From Paractinoplanes ferrugineus (GTDB taxonomy: Bacteria; Actinomycetota; Actinomycetes; Mycobacteriales; Micromonosporaceae): a stretch of 64,000 nt of DNA. The stretch covers positions 1-64,000 of the forward strand of contig NZ_BOMM01000070.1 in NCBI RefSeq assembly GCF_016862195.1. Direction: 5' to 3'. The notes under the pieces are model-generated. The model searched no databases. It was not told the origin of the DNA and saw only the letters and a program-made list of their open reading frames with translations. Shown here one piece after another: positions 47,116 to 54,984 of this stretch; positions within the stretch are counted from its first letter, which is position 1, and each line of letters opens with the position of its first letter. The position numbers and the translations under genes were made by a program.

Positions 47116-47396
47116 ACCGTCGGCCATCGTACGGGCTCGCGACCGGAACCCGGGGCCCACCTGCCGGCGGGAGGCGTCCAGGCGATCGAAGTCGGACGGG
47201 CAGACCTCATCCCGCCGTCCCGAACGGCGGACGCACTGGGTCTGTCAGCAACTGCGTGATGCGAACGCCAGGCTGGCCCGGATCCGGGTGATCCTCGCGG
47301 CCGGTGATGCTGCGCAGTGCGTCTGCGGTCAGGTCACCGCTGTCCTGGATGACAGAGTCACCCAGGACAGCGGCCGCACCTGCTGACATCTCCGGC

Positions 47397-47753
47397 TCAG
47401 GCGCTGCCGTTCTCGCTCTGCAGTGCCGCCCACCATCGCAGGCTGCCGGCGTCGACGAGGGTGACGCCGGCCTGGGCCGCGGTGTGCAGCACCGGATCCG
47501 GGACGGTTCCCGGGACCACCATCATGCTCACCTCACCCCGGCGTGCCTGGCGCACCATGTCGGCGAAACGGTGCACGTCGGCCGGCTCCAGCCGGGACGG
47601 GTCGTGGTGGCAGCGCATCAGCCACCGCCGCCCGTCCGCGCCGACCCCGACCACATCCGTGCCGAGCAGACCCATGGAGGCGGTGACCGTCACCTTTCGC
47701 CAGCCACCCGCGCGCATCAGCGCGGCGACGCGATCAGCGAGCTGCCTGCTCAC
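47397..47753 (-). CDS. Small Mrr-like (restriction-endonuclease-fold) protein after nrdB
   Basis: 118 aa, starting 14 bases after the nrdB stop, so third gene of the nrd operon. The pattern GTDVVGVGADGRRWLMRCHH...FADMVRQARRGEVSMMVVPG...AAQAGVTLVDAGSLRWWA matches an Mrr-type PD-(D/E)XK core in which the catalytic QxK strand reads RCH. The Asp is kept but the Lys is replaced by His, so it is probably not a working nuclease. It may be a nucleic-acid-binding or regulatory partner of the reductase genes. Confidence 0.6.
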   Translation of the reverse strand: MSRQLADRVAALMRAGGWRKVTVTASMGLLGTDVVGVGADGRRWLMRCHHDPSRLEPADVHRFADMVRQARRGEVSMMVVPGTVPDPVLHTAAQAGVTLVDAGSLRWWAALQSENGSA

Positions 47754-47767
47754 GCCGCCGCCGATAA

Positions 47768-48814
47768 TCAGAAGTCGTCGTCAAAGCTGACGCTTCCGGT
47801 CACGCCGACCTGGTAGGCCGAGACGCGGCGCTCGAAGAAGTTCGACAGCTCCTGAACGTCCTGCAGCTCCATGAAGGCGAACGGGTTCTTGCTGCCGTAC
47901 ATCGGCTCGATACCCAGCACGCCCAGCCGCCGGTCGGCCACGTGCTGGAGATATTCGCGCATGTCACCGAGCGACATGCCGGAGACGCCCTGTTCGAGGA
48001 TGTCGGCGGCGAACTGCACCTCGCACTCGACGGCCTCGGCCAGCATGTCGCGGACCTGCTGCTCCATCTCGGCGTCGAACAGGTCCGGCTCCTCCTGACG
48101 CACCTGGTCGACCACGTCGAACGCGAACGCCATGTGCATGCTCTCGTCGCGGAACACCCAGTTGGTCCCGGACGCGAGCCCGTTGAGCAAGCCCCGTGAG
48201 CGCAGGAAGTAGACGTAGGCGAAGGCGCCGTAGAAGAACAGGCCCTCGATGCAGGCGGCGAAGCAGATGACGTTGAGCAGGAACGCCCGCCGGTCCTCGC
48301 GGGTCCTCAGTTCGCGCAGTTCGTAGATCGAGTCGATCCACTTGAAGCAGAACTCGGCCTTACGGGCGATCGACGGGATGTTCTCGACGGCGGAGAAGGC
48401 CTCCGTGCGCTCGTCGAGATCGGGAACGTAGGTGTCGAGCAGGTTCAGGTAGAACTGGACGTGCACGGCCTCCTCGAACAGCTGACGCGAGAGGTAGAGC
48501 CGCCCTTCGGGCGAGTTGACGTGCTGATAGAGGTTGAGCACCAGGTTGTTGGCCACGATCGTGTCACCGGTGGCGAAGAACGCCACCAGCCGCGACACGA
48601 GGTGCTGCTCGGCCGGTGACAAGCGCTGCAGGTCAGCGAGGTCGCCGTGCAGGTCGACCTCCTCGACGGTCCAGGTGTTCTTGATGGCGTCCTTGAACCG
48701 GTCGAAGAAGTGCGGGTAGCGCATCGGCCGCAACGTCAGGTCCATGCCGGGGTCGAGCAGCATCTGCTGCCTGGTCGCAGCGGGCGCGGTGCGGGGTTCG
48801 GGAATGGTGGTCAC
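47768..48814 (-). CDS. nrdB: Class I ribonucleotide reductase beta subunit
   Basis: 348 aa from GTG 48814, overlapping the nrdA stop (GTGA). It carries the di-metal site residues in LSPAEQHLVSRLVAFFATGD, LFEEAVHVQFY, IEGLFFYGAF and FRDESMHMAFAFDVV. It forms the radical that NrdA uses to reduce nucleotides, in an oxygen-dependent, B12-independent way. Made under the nrdA riboswitch as a substitute for the B12-dependent class II enzyme. Confidence 0.94.
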   Translation of the reverse strand: MTTIPEPRTAPAATRQQMLLDPGMDLTLRPMRYPHFFDRFKDAIKNTWTVEEVDLHGDLADLQRLSPAEQHLVSRLVAFFATGDTIVANNLVLNLYQHVNSPEGRLYLSRQLFEEAVHVQFYLNLLDTYVPDLDERTEAFSAVENIPSIARKAEFCFKWIDSIYELRELRTREDRRAFLLNVICFAACIEGLFFYGAFAYVYFLRSRGLLNGLASGTNWVFRDESMHMAFAFDVVDQVRQEEPDLFDAEMEQQVRDMLAEAVECEVQFAADILEQGVSGMSLGDMREYLQHVADRRLGVLGIEPMYGSKNPFAFMELQDVQELSNFFERRVSAYQVGVTGSVSFDDDF

Positions 48815-51222
48815 TGGCAGGCCTCACAGGATTCGGGGTTTTCCAGGGAGCAGGCCAGCGCTTCCTCATCGGAGATCGCCGCGACCGGCGCGACGACGAC
48901 CGGAGCGGTGACGACCGGGGTCCTGGCAGTCGAAGTCACCGCGACCGTGGCCTGCTGGATGCGCGTCGCCGGGCGCGAGCGCAGGTAGTACGAGGTTTTC
49001 AGGCCGGCCTTCCACGCGTACAGATACATCGAGGAGACCTTGCCGATGGTCGGTGCGCTCATGAACAGGTTCAGCGACTGCGACTGGTCGATGTACGGGG
49101 CGCGGGCCGCCGCGAGCTCGATCAGCGCCTTCTGCGGCAGCTCCCACGCCGTGCGGAACACCTCGCGCACGTCGGCCGGCAGTTCGGCGATGCCCTGCAC
49201 CGAGCCCTCGGCCCGCTTGATCTGCTCGCGGATCGCGGCGGTCCACAGACCACGGGCCTTGAGCTCCCGGACGAGATAGGTGTTGATCTGCAGGAACTCG
49301 CCGGACATGGTCTCGCGCTTGAACAGGTTGGACACCTGCGGCTCGATGCACTCGTAGCAGCCGGCGATCGAGGCAATCGTGGCGGTCGGGGCGATCGCGA
49401 TCAGCAGCGAGTTCCGCAGGCCGGTCGCCGCGACGCGCTCCTTCAGGGCACTCCACCGCCCGGTCTGCGAGGGCGTGGCCCCCCACAGCTCGTGGTGCAG
49501 GTCGCCCTTGGCCGCGCGGGTCTCGGCGTAGGCCGGGTGCGGGCCGAATTGCTCGGCCAACGCGGCTGAGGCTTCGAGCGCGGTCAGGAAGATCTCCTCC
49601 TGGACGCGGGTCGACAGCTCCTTCGCCTGGTCGGAGTCGAACGGCAGCCCCAGCACGAAGAACGCGTCCTGCAGCCCCATCAGCCCCAGGCCCACCGGCC
49701 GCCAGCGCGGATTCGACGCGGCGGCCTGCTCCGACGGGTAGAAGTTGATGTCGATGACCCGGTCGAGGAACACCACCGCGGTGCGGACCGTGGTGCGCAG
49801 CTTTTCCCAGTCGACGCCGCCGTCGGCCAGGTGCGCGCCCAGGTTGATCGAGCCGAGGTTGCACACCGCCGTCTCGTCGTCGGAGTTGACCTCGAGGATC
49901 TCGGTGCACAGGTTCGACAGGTGGATCGTGTTGCCCGGCTCGCCGGTCTGGTTGGACAGCTTGTTCGACTGGTCCTTGAACGTCATCCAGCCGTTGCCGG
50001 TCTGGGCCAGGGTGCGCATCATCCGGCCGTACAGGTCGCGGGCCTTGACCGTCTTGACGGCCTTCTTCTCGGCCGCCCGGTAGGCCTGGTCGAACGCGTC
50101 GCCGAACAGGTCGGGCAGCTCGGGCACCTCGGACGGGTCGATCAGCGACCAGTCGCCGTCGGCCTCGACCCGGCGCATGAACTCGTCCGGGATCCAGTTG
50201 GCCAGATTCAGATTATGGGTACGCCGGGAGTCCTCGCCGGTGTTGTCGCGCAGCTCAAGGAATTCCTCGATGTCGGGGTGCCACGGCTCCAGGTAGACAC
50301 ACGCCGCACCCTTGCGCCGGCCGCCCTGGTTGACCGCCGCCACCCCCGCGTCGAGAGTCTTGAGGAACGGGACGATGCCGTTGGACCTGCCGTTGGTGCC
50401 CCGGATCAGCGCGCCCCGGCCCCGGACCCGCGACCACGAGATGCCGATGCCGCCGGAGAACTTCGACAGCTTGGCGACCTGGTGGTACCGCTCGTAGATC
50501 GAGTCCAGCTCGTCCTTCGGCGAGTCCACGAGGAAGCACGACGACATCTGCGTGTGGCTCGTACCCGAGTTGAACAGGGTCGGCGAGCTGGGCAGATAGG
50601 CCAGGCTCGACATCAGCCGGTAGAAGCCGATCGCCTCGGTCGGTGTCTCCGACAAACCACACGCGACCCGCAACAGCCAGTACTGCGGGGTCTCGAGCAC
50701 CGTGCGCTCCTGCGGGTGGCGCAGCAGATAACGGTCAGCCACGGTCCGCAGCCCGAAGTACTCGAACCGCAGGTTCTGGTCCTCGTCCACCGCGTCGTCG
50801 AGCTTGCGGGCGTTGCGGGCCACGAACTCGGCGGTCGCATCGCTGATCAGGCCCTGCTGGTAGGCGTAGCGGATCGACTGGCTGAAGCTCGCCACCCCCT
50901 GCAGGCGAACCTCCTTGTCGACGTACGCGGCCAGCAGGCGCGCGGCGAGCCGGGAGTACTGCGGCTCCTCGCCGATCAGCTCGGCCGCCGTCTGGATCGA
51001 GAGCTTGTCGAGCTCGGCGGTGGTCGCGCCGTCATAGAGCCCGCTGATCGTCTTGGTCGCGACCCGCAGCGGGTCCACCTCGTCGAGATCGGCGACCCAC
51101 CGCTCGACCGCCTTGACGATCTTGTTGACGTCGACCGTCTCCAGGTCGCCGTTGCGCTTGCGCACCTGCATACCGTGCCGGCGCTGATCCGGCACGGAAG
51201 TCTTGTCCTGCGTGACCGTCAT
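48811..51222 (-). CDS. nrdA: Class I ribonucleotide reductase alpha subunit
   Basis: 803 aa from ATG 51222 after a GAGGGGG ribosome site. The N-terminal ATP-cone begins MQVRKRNGDLETVDVNKIVKAVERW. The barrel contains NSGTSHTQMSSCFLVDSP, NLCTEILEVN, NLGSINLG and the LLIAIAPTATIA loop; the redox tail is ENPESCEACQ. Catalytic Cys residues lie in the first and third of these motifs. Operon nrdA-nrdB-Mrr-like; the cobalamin riboswitch upstream should turn it on when B12 is low, as described for Streptomyces nrdAB. Confidence 0.95.
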   Translation of the reverse strand: MTVTQDKTSVPDQRRHGMQVRKRNGDLETVDVNKIVKAVERWVADLDEVDPLRVATKTISGLYDGATTAELDKLSIQTAAELIGEEPQYSRLAARLLAAYVDKEVRLQGVASFSQSIRYAYQQGLISDATAEFVARNARKLDDAVDEDQNLRFEYFGLRTVADRYLLRHPQERTVLETPQYWLLRVACGLSETPTEAIGFYRLMSSLAYLPSSPTLFNSGTSHTQMSSCFLVDSPKDELDSIYERYHQVAKLSKFSGGIGISWSRVRGRGALIRGTNGRSNGIVPFLKTLDAGVAAVNQGGRRKGAACVYLEPWHPDIEEFLELRDNTGEDSRRTHNLNLANWIPDEFMRRVEADGDWSLIDPSEVPELPDLFGDAFDQAYRAAEKKAVKTVKARDLYGRMMRTLAQTGNGWMTFKDQSNKLSNQTGEPGNTIHLSNLCTEILEVNSDDETAVCNLGSINLGAHLADGGVDWEKLRTTVRTAVVFLDRVIDINFYPSEQAAASNPRWRPVGLGLMGLQDAFFVLGLPFDSDQAKELSTRVQEEIFLTALEASAALAEQFGPHPAYAETRAAKGDLHHELWGATPSQTGRWSALKERVAATGLRNSLLIAIAPTATIASIAGCYECIEPQVSNLFKRETMSGEFLQINTYLVRELKARGLWTAAIREQIKRAEGSVQGIAELPADVREVFRTAWELPQKALIELAAARAPYIDQSQSLNLFMSAPTIGKVSSMYLYAWKAGLKTSYYLRSRPATRIQQATVAVTSTARTPVVTAPVVVAPVAAISDEEALACSLENPESCEACQ

Positions 51223-51357
51223 GTCCCCCTCTTTCACGCCGAGACCCCAAGGTCGTCGGGCGCGCAGGGAGACGCCACCGGGCGCAGAATGCCCCCAGCT
51301 CGATGGCGTCAGCCGTCCCACGCGGCCTTCGACCGCACACCCGGCCGGGGTGCGGCG

Positions 51358-51540
51358 CGCTGGCAGGTCTTCGGACTCGTGGGCGTCGGACACGCTCCTA
51401 CTGGCCGTCGCTTCCCAGACCCGGGTGGGGTCCAGTGCTTCATGACGGCGGTCGTTCCCACTTACCGCTGCGGGGCAGTCCCGGATTCACACCGGGTTCC
51501 CTGTTGCCTCGACCACCGTGGAGCGATGATCGAACCAGCT
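51358..51540 (-). ncRNA. Cobalamin riboswitch of nrdAB
   Basis: Minus strand order: CAGGGAACCCGGTGTGAATCC, GACTGCCCCGCAGCGGTAAG, GGGAAGCGACGGCCAGTAGG, GAGTCCGAAGACCTGCC. All blocks complete. It lies about 136 bases before the nrdA start and is nearly the same as the metE copy in its central part. Confidence 0.92.
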
Positions 51541-51650
51541 GCGATCAACACCATATGTGGGCAAGGGTCGACGCAGGCAACACCAGATGGTGTGTCGGGC
51601 GTGTCGCGTCTCTCCGTCACATACATTCCACCCGATAGTGACTGCGCCCA

Positions 51651-52148
51651 TCAGGCGGCCGCCTCGCCGGCCAGGGCGTCGCGCAGGGCCAGCCGGTGCC
51701 GGCGGCGGATCTCCGCCTGCCGGAACGCCCGGTGGTCGTCCTCGGTCTCGGGCGCGAGCAGGGGCACCGTACGGGGCTTGCCGTCGTCGTCGACAGCGAC
51801 CATCACCAGGTGCGAGGTGACGACGGTGGTGGCCGGGACGGCCCGGTCCCAGCGATCGGCGGTGACCCTGACCGCGACTTCCATCGAGCTGCGTCCGGCC
51901 CAGGTGATCCGGGCGTGCACGTGGACGACGTCCCCGACGCGTACGGCCTGCAGGAAGGCGGTCTCGTCGATGGCCGCGGTGACCGCGGGCCCGTCGGAGT
52001 GCCGGGCCGCGACGACGCCGGCGACCGAGTCGATGAGGTTGAGGATGCGCCCGCCGTGCACTGTGCCCATCAGGTTGGTGTGGTGCTGATCCATGATCTG
52101 CGACAGCGTCATCTCGGAGGCCGCGGGCGGTCGCGCAGGCTGGGTCAT
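51651..52148 (-). CDS. Acyl-CoA thioesterase, hot-dog fold (YciA type)
   Basis: 165 aa from ATG 52148 (MTQPARPPAASEMTLSQIMDQHHTN). A longer frame upstream is low-quality and overlaps the leader. The hot-dog signature is GTVHGGRILNLIDSVAGVVAAR; the active-site Asp is in that helix, and LQAVRVGDVVHVHARITWAGRSSMEV follows. It hydrolyses acyl-CoA esters. The C-terminal tail is Arg/Ala-rich. It stands alone behind a short cobalamin riboswitch, an unexpected combination. Possible link: acyl-CoAs that build up when B12-dependent mutases fail (inference only). Confidence 0.82.
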   Translation of the reverse strand: MTQPARPPAASEMTLSQIMDQHHTNLMGTVHGGRILNLIDSVAGVVAARHSDGPAVTAAIDETAFLQAVRVGDVVHVHARITWAGRSSMEVAVRVTADRWDRAVPATTVVTSHLVMVAVDDDGKPRTVPLLAPETEDDHRAFRQAEIRRRHRLALRDALAGEAAA

Positions 52149-52265
52149 GCAGGTGGCGTCCGTTCCGGGTCGGCCGGCCCGGCGGGCGTGGTCGGGCACG
52201 GCGCAACCCGTGCCGGAGAGCCCACCCGCGAGGCCGACGGCAACGCACACGCCGACCGTGTGCGT

Positions 52266-52405
52266 GGCGCAGGCAGGTATCCGGACTCGTGCGGTCCCTT
52301 CACCGAGGGGCCGTGCTCACCGTTGCGGGGCAGTCCCGGACTCCCACCGGGTTCCCTCTTGCGTCGCCGCCTCGGTCAGAGGGGGCGAACCAGCGCTGCC
52401 CCGAT
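52266..52405 (-). ncRNA. Short-type cobalamin riboswitch upstream of the thioesterase
   Basis: Minus strand order: AGAGGGAACCCGGTGGGAGTCC, GACTGCCCCGCAACGGTGAG, GGTGAAGGGACC, GAGTCCGGATACCTGCC. The core is about 83 nt, some 55 nt shorter than the other four, because the extended P6/GGGAAG arm is missing. A GGCACGG/CCGTGCC hairpin at 52195-52214 between aptamer and gene could be the terminator platform. Confidence 0.8.
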
Positions 52406-52463
52406 GGTAGCCACCGTCGCCGGTCATGGGCGGCCGGACTGTCGTCCCGAGCACCAGACTCTG

Positions 52464-52480
52464 TTGCGAAGTATTGGCAG
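52464..52480 (+). promoter_or_regulatory. Nur-like site upstream of cbiM (one mismatch)
   Basis: TTGCGA-AGTAT-TGGCAG fits TTGC-N9-GCAA except for the last base. It is about 70 bases before the cbiM start. Downstream lies an overlapping inverted repeat TTGGC/GCCAA that may be structural. Confidence 0.45.
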
Positions 52481-52550
52481 GAGCCAACTGCTGTCAATAT
52501 GCTGCCGCTGACCGGGCCTCAAGGGCCGGGAAGGCCTGGGGAGGGCTTCG

Positions 52551-53252
52551 ATGGATGTAGTGGCGATGCACATCGCCAACGGGATCATCAGTGGTCCCGT
52601 TTCGGTGATCTTCATAGTGATAGCGGTGGCCGCGCTCGCGTTCTGTGTGGTGAAGGCGCGCGCCGACCTGGACGACCGGCTGGCGCCGATGGCCGGGCTG
52701 GTGGCGGCGTTCATCTTCGCCGTGCAGATGCTGAATTTCCAGGTGCTGCCGGGTGTCTCGGGGCACCTGCTGGGCGGCACGCTCGCGGTGATCCTGGTCG
52801 GGCCGTGGGTGGGTGCGCTCTGCGTCTCGACCGTGCTGATCGTGCAGTGCCTGCTGTTCGCCGACGGTGGGCTGACGGCGATCGGCCTGAACATCACCAA
52901 CATGGCCTTGCTCGGCACGGCGGCCGGCTATCTGCTGGTCGCGGCGTTGCTGCGCATCCTGCCGAAGACGCCCACAAGTCTGGGCGCGGTCGCGTTCATC
53001 GCTTCGGTCGTGTCGGTGGTGGTGGCCTCGCAGGGCTTCGTGCTCGAGTACGCGCTGGGTGGCACGACAGCGCTGTCGCTGCCGTTGATCTCGGGCACGA
53101 TGGCCGGCACGCACGTGCTGATCGGTATCGGTGAGGGCCTGATCGCGGCGACCACGGTCGTCACCGTGGCCAGGGTCCGGCCCGATCTGGTGTACGCCCT
53201 GCGCCGTTTCCGTAAGCCCGTCACGACCAGCGGGATCGGAGCGACCGCGTGA
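52551..53252 (+). CDS. cbiM: CbiM/NikM substrate-specific component of a Co/Ni ECF importer
   Basis: 233 aa from ATG 52551 (MDVVAMHIANGIISG). The MHIANG metal-binding start of the family (Met-His-Ile) begins at residue 6, so translation may begin at ATG 52566, which would expose that His at residue 2. About six or seven membrane helices follow; LLGGTLAVILVGPWVGALCVSTVLIVQ and GTHVLIGIGEGLI are characteristic. Imports cobalt or nickel with the PDGLE partner. The usual CbiQ and CbiO genes are absent. Confidence 0.85.
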   Translation: MDVVAMHIANGIISGPVSVIFIVIAVAALAFCVVKARADLDDRLAPMAGLVAAFIFAVQMLNFQVLPGVSGHLLGGTLAVILVGPWVGALCVSTVLIVQCLLFADGGLTAIGLNITNMALLGTAAGYLLVAALLRILPKTPTSLGAVAFIASVVSVVVASQGFVLEYALGGTTALSLPLISGTMAGTHVLIGIGEGLIAATTVVTVARVRPDLVYALRRFRKPVTTSGIGATA

Positions 53253-53593
53253 GCCGGCGTCTGGGTTGGTTCATCGCCGGCGGCCTGCTCGTGGCCCTGC
53301 TGCTCGCCGGTGTGGTCAGTAATTTCGCGTCCGGCAGCCCGGACGGGCTGGACGCCACCGCTCGGGAGGGCTGCACCTTCAACGCCGATGACGAGATCAC
53401 CGGCGGCACGTGCATGCTGCAGCAGGAGGGCGAGCACCAGATGGGTGACAGCCCGCTGGCCGACTACGGCGTCCGCGGCGTGGACAACAGCTTCCTGTCG
53501 ACTGCCCTCGCCGGCACGGCCGGGGTGCTGATCACCTTCGCCGTGGGCGCGGGGGCCTTCTGGTTGGTGCGCCGCCGCGATCAGAAAGTTTGA
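53249..53593 (+). CDS. cbiN: PDGLE-domain protein (CbiN/NikN-like)
   Basis: 114 aa, start overlapping the cbiM stop (GTGA). One N-terminal helix, then SPDGLDATAREGC (PDGLE motif), an extracellular loop and a C-terminal helix (TAGVLITFAVGAGAFWLV). It is the small partner that lets CbiM bind and load the metal. A convergent Fur-family gene follows, so no CbiQ or CbiO is linked. Confidence 0.85.
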   Translation: MSRRLGWFIAGGLLVALLLAGVVSNFASGSPDGLDATAREGCTFNADDEITGGTCMLQQEGEHQMGDSPLADYGVRGVDNSFLSTALAGTAGVLITFAVGAGAFWLVRRRDQKV

Positions 53594-53606
53594 TCGCCCC
53601 ACCTTG

Positions 53607-53623
53607 TTGCATCAGTATGGCAA
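53607..53623. promoter_or_regulatory. Exact Nur-like palindrome between convergent gene ends
   Basis: TTGCAT-CAGTA-TGGCAA, an exact TTGC-N9-GCAA match. It lies 14 bases past the cbiN stop and before the 3' end of the fur gene, so it precedes no obvious gene. It may control a small RNA, an antisense transcript, or a 14-codon frame from ATG 53640. Confidence 0.5.
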
Positions 53624-53728
53624 TTGCTAGAAGATGGCAGATGGAACGGGTGTTGCGTGGCCGTGACCCGTCGTTCCGTGACTGAGGGCGTTCCGTTGCG
53701 ATGATCCAGCATGCGGGGCGCCCTCAGG

Positions 53729-54202
53729 TCACGCAGCGGTGCACTTCTCGCACAGGCCGGTGAGTGTGACGCTACTGCTGTCGAACGTGAAGCCGGTGGC
53801 GGCCGTGGCGGAGGCGAGCGCCGGCGCGATCGCCGCGGCCGGGATCTCGGCCTCGTTGCCGCAGTGGGAGCAGATGGCGTGGTGGTGCGGGAGGTCGGCC
53901 ATGCCGTATCGGGCCTCGCCCTGGCGGCCGAGGATGTGCACGACGTGTTCGTCGGCCAGCGCGAGCAGGATCCGGTGCACGGTCGACCGGTCGATCTGCG
54001 GGAACCGGGCGCTGACCTGGTCATGGGCCTGCTGCACGGACAGGTGCTCGTCGGTGGCGAGCAATGCCTCGACGACCGCGCCCTTCGCGACGGTCCAGCG
54101 ACGCCCGGCCGCGCGCACCTGGTCGCGGACCGCGCTCAGCCTGTCCAGTTGCCGTGCCCCTACCACGATCCACCTCACGTTCTGTTCGCCGGCCGGGCCC
54201 AA
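53729..54202 (-). CDS. Fur-family metalloregulator (first copy)
   Basis: 157 aa from ATG 54202; a GTG about 12 codons later is also possible. Winged HTH part: VRAAGRRWTVAKGAVVEALLATDEHLSVQQAHDQVSARFPQIDRSTVHRIL. The metal-sensing part has HHHAICSHCGNEAEIP and CEKC near the end, giving the structural zinc CxxC pairs and the HHH of Fur/Zur/Nur. It is close to cbiMN and the FecCD importer. Which metal it senses (Ni, Zn, Fe) cannot be decided here. Confidence 0.85.
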   Translation of the reverse strand: MGPAGEQNVRWIVVGARQLDRLSAVRDQVRAAGRRWTVAKGAVVEALLATDEHLSVQQAHDQVSARFPQIDRSTVHRILLALADEHVVHILGRQGEARYGMADLPHHHAICSHCGNEAEIPAAAIAPALASATAATGFTFDSSSVTLTGLCEKCTAA

Positions 54203-54264
54203 CGGTAGCGCTCGACCGTCGCAGCCGGCTCACGGCCACTCCGCAGGAAGCAGGTGCCACCGGC

Positions 54265-54909
54265 ATGATCGCTATCCGCCCGGTCTCCGCCGCGCAACTG
54301 TGCGACCTGCAGGACCGCCTCGAGCCGGTCTACCGGCAGTGCTTCTCCGCCCCGCCGTGGAACGAGACAGACGAGGAGATCGCGGACTACCCCGCCCGGC
54401 TGGCCCGCCACACCGGCCACCCCGGGTCGTACGGCTTCGTGGCTGAGGAGGGCGCGGAGCTCGCCGGGGCGATCTACGGCTGGCCTGCCCCGGCGTGTCT
54501 TCCCGAGGCGAGCGCGTTCGATCTGGCCGTCCGCGACGCGGTGTCCCCGGCGGTCGCGGCGCTGCTGGTCGCTCCGGCCGTGGTGGTGGCCGAGCTGATG
54601 GTCGCTCCCGCGTTCCACCGCCGCGGCATCGGCCGCACGTTGCTGGCGGAGTACGTGGCGGGCCGTTCCCGGGCCTGGCTGGCCACCCATCCCGGGGCGG
54701 GTGCGGTCGCCCTCTACGAGAGCGAAGGCTGGGTCCGGCGGGCCGCCTACGTGGCGTCCGGTACGCCGCTGGTCCTCTACACCTACCAAGCGTCGCCGCC
54801 GCGGGATACGCCCGCGCTGCCGGCCCCGGGCCAAGGATCCGCGTGCGGGCCCGTCCGCCGACGCTCGGCGACGCGGCCGAATCGCCGCCCGCCGTCCCGG
54901 CCCGTCTAG
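54265..54909 (+). CDS. GNAT acetyltransferase, paralogue of the 42350 gene
   Basis: 214 aa from ATG 54265. It begins MIAIRPVSAAQLCDLQDRLEPVYRQCFSAPPWNET, sharing the FSAPPW motif with the GNAT of the Nik-like operon, then carries VVAELMVAPAFHRRGIGRTLL (acetyl-CoA site) and ESEGWVRRAAY. The last 40 residues are Pro/Arg-rich and possibly unstructured. Convergent with the methyltransferase gene and divergent from fur. The acceptor is unknown. Confidence 0.8.
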   Translation: MIAIRPVSAAQLCDLQDRLEPVYRQCFSAPPWNETDEEIADYPARLARHTGHPGSYGFVAEEGAELAGAIYGWPAPACLPEASAFDLAVRDAVSPAVAALLVAPAVVVAELMVAPAFHRRGIGRTLLAEYVAGRSRAWLATHPGAGAVALYESEGWVRRAAYVASGTPLVLYTYQASPPRDTPALPAPGQGSACGPVRRRSATRPNRRPPSRPV

Positions 54910-54984
54910 GACCGGGCCGTCGGCGGAGCCAGGACACCCACTCGTCGATCGGCCCGCGGCGTCACGCGACGGGCGGGCGCTACA

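Noticed and set aside
52149..52250. Upstream extension of the thioesterase frame to 52250
   Set aside because: The added residues are Gly/Ala/Arg-rich, run over the putative terminator hairpin, and homologues begin near MTQ.
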